Source: Prochlorococcus marinus str. MIT 9314 (lineage in GTDB: Bacteria > Cyanobacteriota > Cyanobacteriia > PCC-6307 > Cyanobiaceae). From it: a stretch of DNA of 64,000 nucleotides. Under the pieces are notes generated by a model. That model saw only the letters and a list, made by a program, of their open reading frames with translations. It searched no databases and had not been told where the DNA came from. Location of the stretch: the NCBI RefSeq assembly GCF_000760035.1, contig NZ_JNAO01000010.1, positions 1-64,000 of the forward strand, written 5' to 3'. Below are positions 1-8,367 of this stretch, piece by piece. The first letter of the stretch is position 1. Each line of letters starts with the position of its first letter. A program made the translations under genes and the position numbers.

Positions 1-331
1 CACCGTTGTATAACCACTCATCTACAGTAGCTGCTTCCCAAATTGGGTAGAAGTGTAGACCAATAGCGTTAGATGAAGGAACAACTGCACCTGAGATGAT
101 GTTGTTTCCATATAGGAATGAACCAGCAACTGGCTCTCTAATTCCGTCGATGTCTACTGGTGGTGCTGCGATGAATGCAACGATGAAGCAAGCCGCTGCT
201 GTAAGAAGGCATGGAATCATTAAGACGCCGAACCAACCAACATAAATTCTGTTGTTAGTTGATGTTACCCACTCACAAAACTGTGGCCAACCTTTTAACA
301 GCGAAGAACGCTGCTGCTGAATAGTTGTCAT
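1..331 (-). CDS. psbA: Photosystem II D1 protein, N-terminal part (runs off the window)
   Basis: The reverse strand from the ATG at 331 encodes the first 110 residues of D1, the thylakoid reaction-centre protein that binds the PSII primary donor, QB and the Mn cluster. It opens [20 protein letters not shown], contains the first membrane helix ([15 protein letters not shown]), and continues through the lumenal [17 protein letters not shown] segment. The frame stays open to position 1, so the C-terminal two thirds lie outside. Codons look more GC-rich than the neighbours, as expected for a very highly expressed gene. Residue 130, which separates low-light and high-light D1 types, is not in view. 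The gene is transcribed away from the rest of the window. Confidence 0.98.
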   Translation of the reverse strand, partial: MTTIQQQRSSLLKGWPQFCEWVTSTNNRIYVGWFGVLMIPCLLTAAACFIVAFIAAPPVDIDGIREPVAGSFLYGNNIISGAVVPSSNAIGLHFYPIWEAATVDEWLYNG

Positions 332-375
332 GAGTTCGTAAAGTATGTCTCCAAATTGAGACGTGTAAATAAAAA

Positions 376-402
376 CGGAAGAATTCCGCTTTGAAGATTT
401 TA
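376..402 (-). promoter_or_regulatory. psbA upstream region: candidate -10 box and leader hairpin
   Basis: Reading on the minus strand toward psbA there is a TAAAAT hexamer at 402-397 that could be a -10 element. It is followed in the predicted leader by a small perfect stem, CGGAA/TTCCG with a 3-nt loop (376-388). The leader to the ATG would be about 60 nt. No convincing -35 box is visible, which is usual for this group. The stem could affect mRNA stability or translation. That is inference from position only. Confidence 0.3.
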
Positions 403-516
403 GACCAAAATCGCTAAAAATGTGTATTTTTTTTTCTTTAGGTAAACTTATTTTTTGCAATATCAGAGAAAAGAACCTCCATGTCTTAATATTTTCTTTG
501 TTATTGAGGATTTAAC

Positions 517-645
517 TTGGTAATAATCGAATGGCTTCTTAACGGAAAAAGATCGAAAGAGGTAGTTTCCTTAAGAGAGGCTAAGCATAGAAGACTGCAA
601 TTAGAGGCTTTTGGAGCTATTATTTATTGGAGCGAAAGAATTTAA
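517..645 (+). CDS. Possible 42-residue small protein divergent from psbA
   Basis: A short open frame begins at a TTG (517) preceded by GAGGA (506-510) at good ribosome-binding spacing, and ends at TAA 643-645. The peptide begins MVIIEWLLNGKRSKEVVSLR and ends AFGAIIYWSERI. It has a hydrophobic amphipathic start, a very basic middle (KHRRLQLEA) and a hydrophobic end. It is not a PSII low-molecular-weight subunit that I recognise, and I can name no family. Support is the clean ribosome site, non-random composition and the otherwise unexplained 431-base gap between psbA and the next gene. It would be transcribed divergently from psbA. A non-coding or leader role cannot be excluded. Confidence 0.5.
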   Translation: MVIIEWLLNGKRSKEVVSLREAKHRRLQLEAFGAIIYWSERI

Positions 646-650
646 GTTTT

Positions 651-726
651 TAAGGATTAAGACTTAGCAAAAAAAATAGAAGCATTTAATATTAAATAAA
701 CTTATCTTTTAAATAAAAAATCCTTA
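651..726. repeat. Inverted repeat between the small ORF and the aspartoacylase
   Basis: TAAGGATT at 651-658 is matched by AATCCTTA at 719-726, separated by 60 bases. The pair sits in the convergent spacer and could form a weak stem ending both transcripts. The stem is AT-rich with a long loop and no following T-run on either side, so a terminator role is only a guess. Confidence 0.2.
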
Positions 727-762
727 TTAGTTTTCAACAATTTATTGTCCTTGTTTCTTAAT

Positions 763-1668
763 TTAAAGGCTTTCAAACTCATAAACCCATTGATTGTTAG
801 AACTAATAACTTCTTTCTTCGTGTAGCTCATGGCAATGTTTTTTTCCTTATAGGCAACTTCGCCAATAAAAACAGGCCAAATCAATTCTTCTCCATTATA
901 TTTATGTATTATTCCTTGGCTATCAAGAAATAATGGATCTCCTTTTTTAATCAATTTCCAATCTTGGTTTATTCTTTCAGGATGTATTAGGCCATCAATA
1001 TATCCTTTTTCATCTCTTGGATAATCTACACTCCCTTGATGAACATGAACAACCAATTCCTTTGGAAGTTCTATAAGGTTGTTTTTTAATTTATCTATCT
1101 CTTCTCTTAAAGATCTAATGATTATTAAGAATCTATCTATGATTTTTGGATCATAAAAATTTTGTGCGACAGCTCCTATTTCAATAACTAAACCACATGG
1201 CCAAGCTTCTACAAGAAAGCCTGTTTGGGCTTTGTCTTTTTCGTGCAAATAAATAGGCAACCCAAATTTGTTCTGAAGTAATGCAGCTAAACAAAAATCT
1301 TTGAATCTCCTCCCATACAAAACAATGCTTGTTCCCATATTTGCAGTAGTAGTATGCAAATCAATTGCAATTTGACAGGGCTTGGATCCATGGATTCCAA
1401 ATTGATCGACTAAAAAATTAGCTCTATTAGTCTCATAAAAGCTATTCTTTCGTTGGTCAAAATTTTCACTTTCTTTAAAAGATCTATTTAAATCTACATC
1501 TACATATCTGTAACCTTTTTCATAGGCAACAGGATTACCTATGATGTACTCATACTCAATACCATAATTTAGCCTATTTTCCTCTCTATTAAATTGCTTA
1601 ACCGCCCACACAGGATTAATTTCATTCCCATGGGTTCCTGAAACGATAAGTATTCTTTGAACAGTCAT
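763..1668 (-). CDS. Aspartoacylase-like zinc hydrolase (AstE/AspA family)
   Basis: The 301-residue protein belongs to the succinylglutamate desuccinylase/aspartoacylase family of M14-like zinc hydrolases. The zinc motif GTHGNE is at about residues 11-16 (His13, Glu16). DLNRSF at 59-64 supplies the substrate-binding Asn-Arg, and the third ligand is in DLHTTT (His105). VIEIGAV at 161-167 (Glu163) fits the catalytic glutamate. Family members deacylate N-acyl amino acids, classically N-acetylaspartate. The true substrate in marine cyanobacteria is not established. The length is normal for the family. The start ATG at 1668 faces the divergent GST-like gene only 23 bases away, so the two promoters must be compressed into or around this gap. 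Confidence 0.85.
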   Translation of the reverse strand: MTVQRILIVSGTHGNEINPVWAVKQFNREENRLNYGIEYEYIIGNPVAYEKGYRYVDVDLNRSFKESENFDQRKNSFYETNRANFLVDQFGIHGSKPCQIAIDLHTTTANMGTSIVLYGRRFKDFCLAALLQNKFGLPIYLHEKDKAQTGFLVEAWPCGLVIEIGAVAQNFYDPKIIDRFLIIIRSLREEIDKLKNNLIELPKELVVHVHQGSVDYPRDEKGYIDGLIHPERINQDWKLIKKGDPLFLDSQGIIHKYNGEELIWPVFIGEVAYKEKNIAMSYTKKEVISSNNQWVYEFESL

Positions 1669-1691
1669 TTTTTCTTTAAAAATAAAATTTC

Positions 1692-2645
1692 ATGCAAAAT
1701 AAATACCTAATAAAGGCCTCCAGAAAATTCTGGTTTTGGTTTTGGAGCAAATTAATGAATGGATTCGCACCATCAGATTTACATGGTAATTATAAAAGGC
1801 CTAAAGGTATAACAATTGATAGTGAATACGATATTAATAATGAGAATGGACAAATTTATTTATTGGTAGGGAATTCTTGTCCATGGTGTCAAAGAACTTT
1901 ACTAGTCCACGCAATAAAACATTTATCTAAAAAAGTTAAAGTTATTTTTTTAAAAGCAGATCTTGAGCATGGCGAATGGATTTTCAATAAAAAGTTTAAG
2001 GGATGCATGAGACTCTCAGACCTTTACAAAAAAGCTAATAAAAAGATTATTTTTAGAGCGACTTTACCTCTTTTAATTAGTTTTGTAAAAGATGAAGTAA
2101 ATATTTTGTCTAATGAAAGTTCACAAATTATAAGATTACTCAATTCAATAAAAATTCAATCAGAAATTCATATATTAACTATTAAGGACTGTAATCAAAA
2201 ATTTTTAGATTTAATTAATAACCGCATTAATGATGGAGTATATAAATGTGGTTTCGCCAGAAACCAGTTAGCTTACGAAAATGCAAGTCACAATCTTTTC
2301 GCAGCTATAAATGAAGTTGAAAATTTTCTACAAAAAAACAAAGGTGACTGGATATTTGGAGAAGAGTTAACCTACGCAGATATTTACCTTTTTCCAACGC
2401 TTATAAGATGGGAATTGATATATAGCAAACTTTTCAAATGTACTGAACAAGAACTATCAAATTTCAAGAAAATTATTGAATGGAGACTAAATTTTTTTAA
2501 ATTATCTAATGTAAATAGGACATGTTTCGACAATGAGTGGAAAAAAGATTACTACAAAGCTTTATTCCCTTTAAACCCAAATCAACTAATCCCAGTTTTA
2601 CCATCGCTAGAGAAAATAATGAGATTAGAGTCCGAAAAAATATAA
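1692..2645 (+). CDS. Glutathione S-transferase family protein (GHR-like)
   Basis: The 317-residue protein has an N-terminal thioredoxin-fold segment with NSCPWCQRT (Cys63-Pro-Trp-Cys66) and a C-terminal all-helical GST domain (about residues 190-290, with WIFGEELTYADIYLFPTLIR). The layout matches the glutathionyl-hydroquinone reductase branch (YqjG/Ecm4), which removes glutathione from quinone conjugates via the first cysteine. In that branch the motif is usually CPWA, whereas here the fourth position is Cys, giving a glutaredoxin-like CPWC. A quinone- or thiol-reducing role in the cytoplasm is inferred. The aromatic stretch FWFWFW near residues 13-18 is odd but lies before the domain. Confidence 0.75.
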   Translation: MQNKYLIKASRKFWFWFWSKLMNGFAPSDLHGNYKRPKGITIDSEYDINNENGQIYLLVGNSCPWCQRTLLVHAIKHLSKKVKVIFLKADLEHGEWIFNKKFKGCMRLSDLYKKANKKIIFRATLPLLISFVKDEVNILSNESSQIIRLLNSIKIQSEIHILTIKDCNQKFLDLINNRINDGVYKCGFARNQLAYENASHNLFAAINEVENFLQKNKGDWIFGEELTYADIYLFPTLIRWELIYSKLFKCTEQELSNFKKIIEWRLNFFKLSNVNRTCFDNEWKKDYYKALFPLNPNQLIPVLPSLEKIMRLESEKI

Positions 2646-2676
2646 AAATCAATTTCCAAAAAAAAATGATGTTGTA

Positions 2677-2697
2677 ATGAACACTTATTTAGTTCAT
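2677..2697. repeat. Inverted repeat upstream of cp12
   Basis: ATGAAC (2677-2682) and GTTCAT (2692-2697) form a perfect 6-bp inverted repeat with a 9-nt spacer, between the GST-like gene and cp12. It could be a weak hairpin ending the first transcript or an operator for cp12. No T-run follows. Confidence 0.25.
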
Positions 2698-2763
2698 AGA
2701 TAATGCAATTTCATTAGAAATTAACTATGTTATGTATGTCTACTAAAGTACGAAAAGCTTAAA

Positions 2764-2982
2764 ATGAAATCCATTGACGAACACATCCAAAAAGATCAAT
2801 CGGAAATCGAATCTGCAAAAGCAGAGGGCAATCTTCCAAAGGTCAGACATTTAACTGAAGAGCTAAAAGAACTCGAAGAGTATAAGGATCATCATCCAGA
2901 AGATAAACATGATCCTAATGCTTTGGAATTATTTTGCGATGCAAACCCAGATGAACCAGAATGTCTTGTTTATGATGATTAA
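2764..2982 (+). CDS. cp12: CP12 Calvin-cycle regulator, C-terminal-type
   Basis: The 72-residue acidic protein ends in the CP12 signature: Cys58 and Cys67 in FCDANPDEPECLVYDD. CP12 is an intrinsically disordered cytosolic linker that, when oxidised in the dark, assembles GAPDH and phosphoribulokinase into an inactive complex. The C-terminal cysteine loop binds GAPDH. The N-terminal cysteine pair that helps bind PRK in plants is absent (no Cys before residue 58), a variant seen in several marine cyanobacteria and cyanophages. The middle is a Glu/Lys-rich helix (residues 12-42). The gene is monocistronic, with a strong terminator 25 bases downstream. Confidence 0.93.
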   Translation: MKSIDEHIQKDQSEIESAKAEGNLPKVRHLTEELKELEEYKDHHPEDKHDPNALELFCDANPDEPECLVYDD

Positions 2983-3008
2983 GTTTATTTAATTATTAGA
3001 TAATGCAA

Positions 3009-3037
3009 AAAAAAAGGGCTTAAAAAGCCCTTTTTTT
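3009..3037. terminator. Bidirectional intrinsic terminator between cp12 and the 60-residue gene
   Basis: A perfect 13-bp stem (A7-GGGC-TT at 3009-3021, AA-GCCC-T7 at 3025-3037) with a 3-nt AAA loop. The T-run serves cp12 on the plus strand, and the A-run becomes the U-tract for the convergent minus-strand gene ending at 3053. It is the clearest intrinsic terminator in the window. Confidence 0.9.
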
Positions 3038-3052
3038 AATTCTTGAATTCTT

Positions 3053-3235
3053 TTAGTAATCCATATTGAAATCTGATGGGCTACCTGTCAGAGAACATAC
3101 CACCGACTCTTCATTTTTCATTTCCTTAACTTCTACAATCGGTCTTCCCATTTTCTTAAGAACCTCAATATCTTGTATTGTTTGACATCTAGCTATTATT
3201 TTTCCTTGTTTATCAAAACAACTGTAGAAATTCAT
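3053..3235 (-). CDS. Conserved small protein of unknown function (60 aa)
   Basis: An open frame from ATG 3235 gives a 60-residue protein beginning MNFYSCFDKQGKIIARCQTI. It has three cysteines (6, 17, 47) and a compact alpha/beta-looking N-terminal half resembling small single-domain proteins in which a strand pair is followed by a helix (IQDIEVLKKMG). I do not recognise the family. Support comes from coding-like composition and the intrinsic terminator directly downstream. It is transcribed alone, between obgE and cp12. Confidence 0.7.
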   Translation of the reverse strand: MNFYSCFDKQGKIIARCQTIQDIEVLKKMGRPIVEVKEMKNEESVVCSLTGSPSDFNMDY

Positions 3236-3321
3236 ATTAGGTTTAAAGAATTATCTTATTTATGGCTAATTTTCATTATTAAATCAAGTATATTTATTTA
3301 CAAAAAAATTTTTAATTTAAG

Positions 3322-4305
3322 TTAGATCCTTTTCCACACTTCAGAAAGCAGTGAGGATAGACCTTTTTTTAAAGATGAAGAAATAACTAAAACTTTCTTT
3401 TTTGATAAATCTTCTAACTTTTTTGTAATTATTTTCAAATAATCATCATCTACCAGCTCCATTTTATTTAACACTATTATCCTCTCTTTATCTAAAAGAC
3501 CTTTCCCATATTTTTTTAATTCCTGCTCAATAATCTCAAAATCATGTAAAGGATTTTCTGCAATTGCATCAATTAAGTGAACAAGTATCTTCGTTCTTTG
3601 GATGTGCCTTAAAAAATCATGGCCTAAACCTATGCCATCAGCTGCACCTGATATTAATCCAGGAATATCCGCAAAAAGGCAACCATTCCCATCAATTTTT
3701 CTTACTACACCTAAGTTAGGTATTAGAGTTGTGAAAGGATAATTTGCGATTTTTGGACGGGCAGATGATACAACGGAAATCAAAGTACTTTTTCCAGCAT
3801 TTGGAAGGCCTATAATCCCAACCTCTGCAAGAAGTTTTAGTTCTAATTGAACCTCCCATATCTCACCATCTTTTCCTTCAGTGAATGATTCAGGGGCTCT
3901 ATTTTGATTACTTAAATAGTAAGCATTACCATGTCCACCTCTTCCTCCAATGGCAATAGTTAAACTTTGTTTATCTTTAGTTAAGTCTCCTAAAATGATG
4001 CCGGATTTAATATCCCTTATTTCTGTACCGCAGGGGACTTTAAGGATTCTATCCTCACCTGAAGCACCTGATCTCTTATTCGGACCTCCTTTGCATCCAT
4101 CTTCAGCAATTATTTCACGTTTGAATTTGAAATCTAATAATGTTTGAAGGTTATTATCAGCCATCAAAATAACTGAACCCCCTCTTCCACCATTCCCCCC
4201 CGAAGGTCCTCCAGCAGGAACGAATTTTTCTCTTCTAAATGAAACTATTCCATTTCCACCTTTTCCTGCTTTAAGAATAATGTTGGCTTGATCAATAAAT
4301 TGCAC
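3322..4305 (-). CDS. obgE: Obg-type GTPase (ribosome assembly / stringent response)
   Basis: The 327-residue protein has the glycine-rich Obg fold at residues 1-158 ([20 protein letters not shown], then [12 protein letters not shown]) followed by a G domain. The P-loop GLPNAGKS is at 166-173, switch II contains DIPGLI, and the specificity motif is NKME. The C-terminal OCT domain found in Bacillus Obg is absent, as in many cyanobacteria. It binds the 50S subunit late in assembly. The gene lies 40 bases downstream of mutS2 on the same strand, so the two are probably co-transcribed. Confidence 0.97.
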   Translation of the reverse strand: MQFIDQANIILKAGKGGNGIVSFRREKFVPAGGPSGGNGGRGGSVILMADNNLQTLLDFKFKREIIAEDGCKGGPNKRSGASGEDRILKVPCGTEIRDIKSGIILGDLTKDKQSLTIAIGGRGGHGNAYYLSNQNRAPESFTEGKDGEIWEVQLELKLLAEVGIIGLPNAGKSTLISVVSSARPKIANYPFTTLIPNLGVVRKIDGNGCLFADIPGLISGAADGIGLGHDFLRHIQRTKILVHLIDAIAENPLHDFEIIEQELKKYGKGLLDKERIIVLNKMELVDDDYLKIITKKLEDLSKKKVLVISSSLKKGLSSLLSEVWKRI

Positions 4306-4345
4306 TTAATACGCTTATTAAATTGTTTTCTAGGTATTTTAAATT

Positions 4346-6757
4346 TTATTTTATCCACGCAATACTGCAACCAGGGCCACCCTCGTTGTTGGCTGCATCT
4401 TCAATCTTATCAACATAATTTAAACCTGATAACCAATTTCTTAGTCCTTTTTTTAATTTTCCTGTGCCAATTCCATGAACAATCCATAGCGGTCCATGAA
4501 ATTTTCTAATTTTCTCTTCAATAATTATTTCGGCTTCATGGACTCTTAACCCTCTTACGTCAATTGTATTTTTACTCGTTCTAATTTTAGAAAAAGAAAA
4601 ATCTTCTCTTATAGACTTGATCTCAATTTTTGAACTTTTGAAATTAGGCTTTTCTCCATTAATACCTTCAAAGTCATTTACAGATAATGTGCTTCTAAAT
4701 GAACCACATTTAATTTCATAAAAACCACCTTTTTTATCTAAATCTACAATTTGTCCCGTACTATTTAGACTTTTAATTTTTACAAAATCACCTACCTGAG
4801 GGTTCCACGATATTGACTTTTCAGATTTTTTTTGGGTTAAATGTTCCGTTTCAATTTCCTTTAATCTTTTTCCAATAATTCTCGTATCCTCTCCATTTAC
4901 ATTTTTATCTCTTAATTTTTTAATCAAATCTATCACCTCTTTTTTAGCGGATACAATATGTTTTGATAATTTAGACCTTTCAATTTCCTGGATTTTTTCA
5001 GCATTTATTTTTTGATATTCATAATTTCTCTTCAGTTCATCATGTAATATTTCAGTCCTTGCAATCAATTCTGCAGCAGCTTCTGCAGAATTTTGTTGTT
5101 TAATCTTCTCTTCCTCAAGTCCTTTGATAATACTGTTAATATTGTCAACTTCTTTTGGCTTTAGATAATTTGCAGCTTCATTGAGTATGCTTTCATCGAG
5201 ACCAATTCTCTTTGAAATTGACAAAGCATTACTTCTCCCAGGAATACCCCAGTTGAGTATATATTTTGGCTTCAAAGAATCCTCATCAAAGGCAACTGAT
5301 ACGTTTTCAAATCTTGAGTCGTTATATTTTAAAGCCTTAATATCTCCATAATGTGTAGTTGCAAAAGTGATATCAGATTTATTTGCAAATTCTTTTAATA
5401 AAGCCATCGCAAGAGCACTTCCTTCAAGAGGATCTGTGCCAGATCCAATCTCATCTAGCAAAACAACCGACAATCCTTTCTTATAATTAAGTGAATCTAA
5501 TATTTCTTTTATGCGGGATATGTGCCCACTGAAGGTAGATAAATTTTCTTCTAATGATTGATTATCTCCTATATCCACATATATATTTGGACAAAAAGGA
5601 ATAATAGGATTATTAGTTGAAGGTATCAATAATCCTGCTCTAGCCATAAGTAAAGACAAGCCCAAACCTTTTAAAGCTGCTGTTTTACCTCCAGTATTTG
5701 GACCTGTAATAGCTACAACTTTAATATTCCTATTTATATAAAAATCGACAGCTACTGGTGGAGGGGCTCCTTTTTTCTTATGTTCCCAAATTAATAACGG
5801 ATGAGAAAAACCAATTAAAGAAATAATAGGACTTTTCTCAAAAGTAGGAGTTTTGCCTCCAATCCATTTCGAATATCTTGAACGAGTTAGGGCATTTTCT
5901 AATCTCAATAAAATGGATGCCATTTCAATAAGATTTTCTGAATTATCACTAACAATTTGGGACCATTTCTTAAGTAATTTAAATTCTTCTGCTGTGATCC
6001 TAGCCTCTAAAGAAGCAATCTTATTACCTTTAGTTACTACACTTTCAGGCTCAAAATATACTGTATTTCCTGAAGATGAAGAGTCATGAATTATTCCTTT
6101 AAATTTATCTACATAATTAACTTTCACTGCTAAAACAGGCCTTCCATATCGATCTCCAATAGTAGTATCTTGCAAATAAGCTAAATTCTTTTGAATAAAT
6201 TTTTCAACTAATATTTTTCTTTCAAGTTTCTTAGATAAAAATTCTTTTCTAAGAATAGATAGTTCATTACTAGCATTGTCTGAAATCCTTCCATTGGATT
6301 CAATGCCTTTTTTAAAAATCGTTTCGATATTCTGATGGTCAATTAAATTTTTTGTGAATGATGAAATATAAGGCCTTTGTTCAAAATCTAATAAGATTTT
6401 TTTTAAATTTCTAGCTGCAGCAATTGTTTTCGCTATTTCTAACAATTCAGAAGATGAAATTACACCTCCCTTCGAACAAATTTCAATATTTCTACTTATA
6501 TCAAAAACACCAGAAAAACTAATTGATTTATCTAAATTTTTTTCTAGCTCATTAATTTCAACAGTTTCATTCAAAAATCTTTTAGATGCCTCGTATTCTG
6601 AAGGTATAACAAAACTTAAAATTGATCGTTTACCCATTTCCGTTGAGGCGAAGGAAGATAAATGCGTTTTTAATGAATCCCACTCTAAAAGGTTTATAGA
6701 TTCTTCTTCTAAGGTGTTATCTGAATATGATTTTTTAGAATAACTTTTCTCTTGCAT
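4346..6757 (-). CDS. mutS2: MutS2 family ATPase/endonuclease
   Basis: MutS2 acts on recombination intermediates or collided ribosomes rather than mismatches. The 803-residue product has the clamp/lever helices, an ABC-type ATPase with P-loop GPNTGGKT at about 347-354, Walker B VVLLDEIGSGTDPLEGSAL, a long coiled coil (about 510-600), and a C-terminal Smr nuclease domain (DVRGLRVHEAE, then HGIGTGKLKKGL). I chose ATG 6757 (MQEKSYSKKSYS). A frame extension upstream to 6817 would run 47 bases into the glyoxalase-fold gene and adds residues unlike the family. The start has no clear ribosome site and sits 13 bases after the preceding stop, suggesting coupling. Confidence 0.95.
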   Translation of the reverse strand: MQEKSYSKKSYSDNTLEEESINLLEWDSLKTHLSSFASTEMGKRSILSFVIPSEYEASKRFLNETVEINELEKNLDKSISFSGVFDISRNIEICSKGGVISSSELLEIAKTIAAARNLKKILLDFEQRPYISSFTKNLIDHQNIETIFKKGIESNGRISDNASNELSILRKEFLSKKLERKILVEKFIQKNLAYLQDTTIGDRYGRPVLAVKVNYVDKFKGIIHDSSSSGNTVYFEPESVVTKGNKIASLEARITAEEFKLLKKWSQIVSDNSENLIEMASILLRLENALTRSRYSKWIGGKTPTFEKSPIISLIGFSHPLLIWEHKKKGAPPPVAVDFYINRNIKVVAITGPNTGGKTAALKGLGLSLLMARAGLLIPSTNNPIIPFCPNIYVDIGDNQSLEENLSTFSGHISRIKEILDSLNYKKGLSVVLLDEIGSGTDPLEGSALAMALLKEFANKSDITFATTHYGDIKALKYNDSRFENVSVAFDEDSLKPKYILNWGIPGRSNALSISKRIGLDESILNEAANYLKPKEVDNINSIIKGLEEEKIKQQNSAEAAAELIARTEILHDELKRNYEYQKINAEKIQEIERSKLSKHIVSAKKEVIDLIKKLRDKNVNGEDTRIIGKRLKEIETEHLTQKKSEKSISWNPQVGDFVKIKSLNSTGQIVDLDKKGGFYEIKCGSFRSTLSVNDFEGINGEKPNFKSSKIEIKSIREDFSFSKIRTSKNTIDVRGLRVHEAEIIIEEKIRKFHGPLWIVHGIGTGKLKKGLRNWLSGLNYVDKIEDAANNEGGPGCSIAWIK

Positions 6758-6770
6758 ACAAAAAAAAGAA

Positions 6771-7157
6771 TCAAGTATTCGATTGAATACCCTCAGGAGG
6801 AACATAAAGCATCTCAAGCCAGTTTCCTTCAGTATCCTTCATATAAAAAGATGCTGTTCCATCTCTATGCTCATGTAAAGGACCAACTTTTACACCAGAA
6901 TTTTTTAAATCATTTTGAAAATTTTCCACTTCTTTTTTATTTTCAAAATGAAAAGCAAAGTGAGGTCCCGCAGCTTTGTAGCTAGGGCCTAACAAGGCAA
7001 GTCCATCTTTCCCTTTACCTGCCTCTAAATAAGACCAATCTTTATCATCCCAAACCAATTTCATACCCAGCTTAATATAAAAGGATTTCGCCCTTTCGAG
7101 ATTCTCTACTCTAAGCGCAATGTGACCAATCCTATTTACTCCTTGTGAAAACTTCAA
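6771..7157 (-). CDS. Glyoxalase/VOC-fold protein (lactoylglutathione lyase-like)
   Basis: The 128-residue protein carries two babab modules of the vicinal oxygen chelate fold: RIGHIALRVENLERAKSFY near the N-terminus and HFAFHFENKKEVENFQNDL in the middle, ending with GTASFYMKDTEGNWLEML. Metal ligands of glyoxalase I would be His12, a mid-domain glutamate, His67 and the final Glu (NWLEML). The positions fit, but substrate specificity within this superfamily is not readable. It may detoxify methylglyoxal via glutathione, consistent with glutathione genes at 44 kb. It is upstream of mutS2 on the same strand. Confidence 0.8.
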   Translation of the reverse strand: MKFSQGVNRIGHIALRVENLERAKSFYIKLGMKLVWDDKDWSYLEAGKGKDGLALLGPSYKAAGPHFAFHFENKKEVENFQNDLKNSGVKVGPLHEHRDGTASFYMKDTEGNWLEMLYVPPEGIQSNT

Positions 7158-7219
7158 AACAAAGCAATTAATTTATTACTTATCTAAGAATAAACCAAAT
7201 TTTTGTTAATAATGAGTTT

Positions 7220-8221
7220 TTAAGTATCCTGCAACCATTGAGATGCATCACAAGCATGATAAGTGAGTATTAATTTTGCTCCTGCTCTTTTAAAACTAAG
7301 CAATGTCTCTAAAACAATATCTTTTTCGTTAATCCAGTTCTTCATAGCAGCAGACTTTACCATGGAATACTCCCCACTAACGTTGTATGCAGCTATGGGC
7401 TTATTTGAAAATGTGCTTAGTCTATAAACAATATCCAAATATGAAATTCCTGGTTTTACCATCAAAATATCAGCTCCTTCATACTGATCCAATGCAGATT
7501 CAATTAAAGCCTCTTTTGAATTGGCAGGGTCCATTTGATATGTAGACTTATTGTCTGGAATTACTTTCTTACTATTTTCTCTAGGAGCCGAATCTAAAGC
7601 AGTTCTAAACGGACCATAATAAGCAGATGAATATTTAGCTGTATAACTAATAATACCTACATCACTAAATCCTTCACTATCAAGAGCAGTTCTAATTGCT
7701 CCAACTCTCCCATCCATCATGTCACTAGGACCAATAAAATCTGCTCCAGCTCTAGCTTGAGTTAAAGCTTGTTTTTTTAAAATTTCGATTGTTTCATCGT
7801 TCAATATTTTGCCAGTTTCATCAACTAATCCATCATGACCATCACAAGAGTATGGGTCCAAGGCAACATCTGTCATTATTGCCATTTCTGGAATCTCTTT
7901 TTTTAATATTCGAATAGCTTTAGGTATTAAACCATCTTCATTAAAACATTCTGCTCCATCTTCAGTCTTTAAGCTATCGTCAATTTTTGGGAAAAGAACC
8001 ACACACCTTATTCCCAATTCCCATGCCCTAGTAACCTCCTTTATTAAGCCATTAATATCCCATCTATAAGTTCCAGGCATTGCTGAAATGTCCTCTTTAA
8101 AATCTTTTTCATGAATAAATAATGGATATATAAAGTCCGATGCCTTTAGATGGTTTTCTCTAACCATTTCTCTAATTGCCTCATTTCTTCTTAATCTTCT
8201 TGGACGAATAATCGAATTCAT
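7220..8221 (-). CDS. hemB: Porphobilinogen synthase (5-aminolevulinate dehydratase)
   Basis: HemB condenses two 5-aminolevulinates to porphobilinogen, feeding heme and chlorophyll. The 333-residue protein has both Schiff-base lysines, SYTAKYSSAYYGPFR (Lys196) and LMVKPGISYLD (Lys256). The metal loop DVALDPYSCDGHDGLV (Asp122, Cys126, Asp130) is of the Asp-rich Mg-using type of plants and cyanobacteria rather than the three-Cys zinc type, with one Cys retained. The length is standard. The gene is divergent from bicA across a 223-base intergenic region. It shares this pathway with chlM at 54 kb. Confidence 0.97.
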   Translation of the reverse strand: MNSIIRPRRLRRNEAIREMVRENHLKASDFIYPLFIHEKDFKEDISAMPGTYRWDINGLIKEVTRAWELGIRCVVLFPKIDDSLKTEDGAECFNEDGLIPKAIRILKKEIPEMAIMTDVALDPYSCDGHDGLVDETGKILNDETIEILKKQALTQARAGADFIGPSDMMDGRVGAIRTALDSEGFSDVGIISYTAKYSSAYYGPFRTALDSAPRENSKKVIPDNKSTYQMDPANSKEALIESALDQYEGADILMVKPGISYLDIVYRLSTFSNKPIAAYNVSGEYSMVKSAAMKNWINEKDIVLETLLSFKRAGAKLILTYHACDASQWLQDT

Positions 8222-8336
8222 TTGAATATTATTTAAATTGAAAAATATTTATCTAATACATTAATCGCTTGCCTCGCACAAAAATTAATCAGAGACTACT
8301 TTTGTTCAGGAAAATTAACTAAAATTTATTTAATAA

Positions 8337-8367
8337 GTGCAAAAAAAGTTACAAAAATATTTTGCAC
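8337..8367. promoter_or_regulatory. Perfect inverted repeat in front of the bicarbonate operon
   Basis: GTGCAAAA (8337-8344) and TTTTGCAC (8360-8367) make a perfect 8-bp dyad with a 15-base spacer, in the hemB-bicA intergenic region about 80 bases before the bicA start. Downstream there is a possible -10 TAATAT (8404-8409). The dyad could be an operator for a carbon-responsive regulator, or two half-sites for a LysR-type protein. The identity of the regulator is inference. Confidence 0.45.

Noticed and set aside
745-933. Open frame of 62 codons on the plus strand inside the 3' end of the aspartoacylase-like gene
   Set aside because: It is antisense to a clear gene, has no ribosome site and no family features.
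3950-4147. Plus-strand open frame antisense to obgE
   Set aside because: It is a shadow of the glycine-rich coding region and has no independent support.
6758-6817. Upstream extension of MutS2 by 20 residues
   Set aside because: It overlaps the end of the glyoxalase-fold gene and encodes residues not typical of MutS2. ATG 6757 is cleaner.
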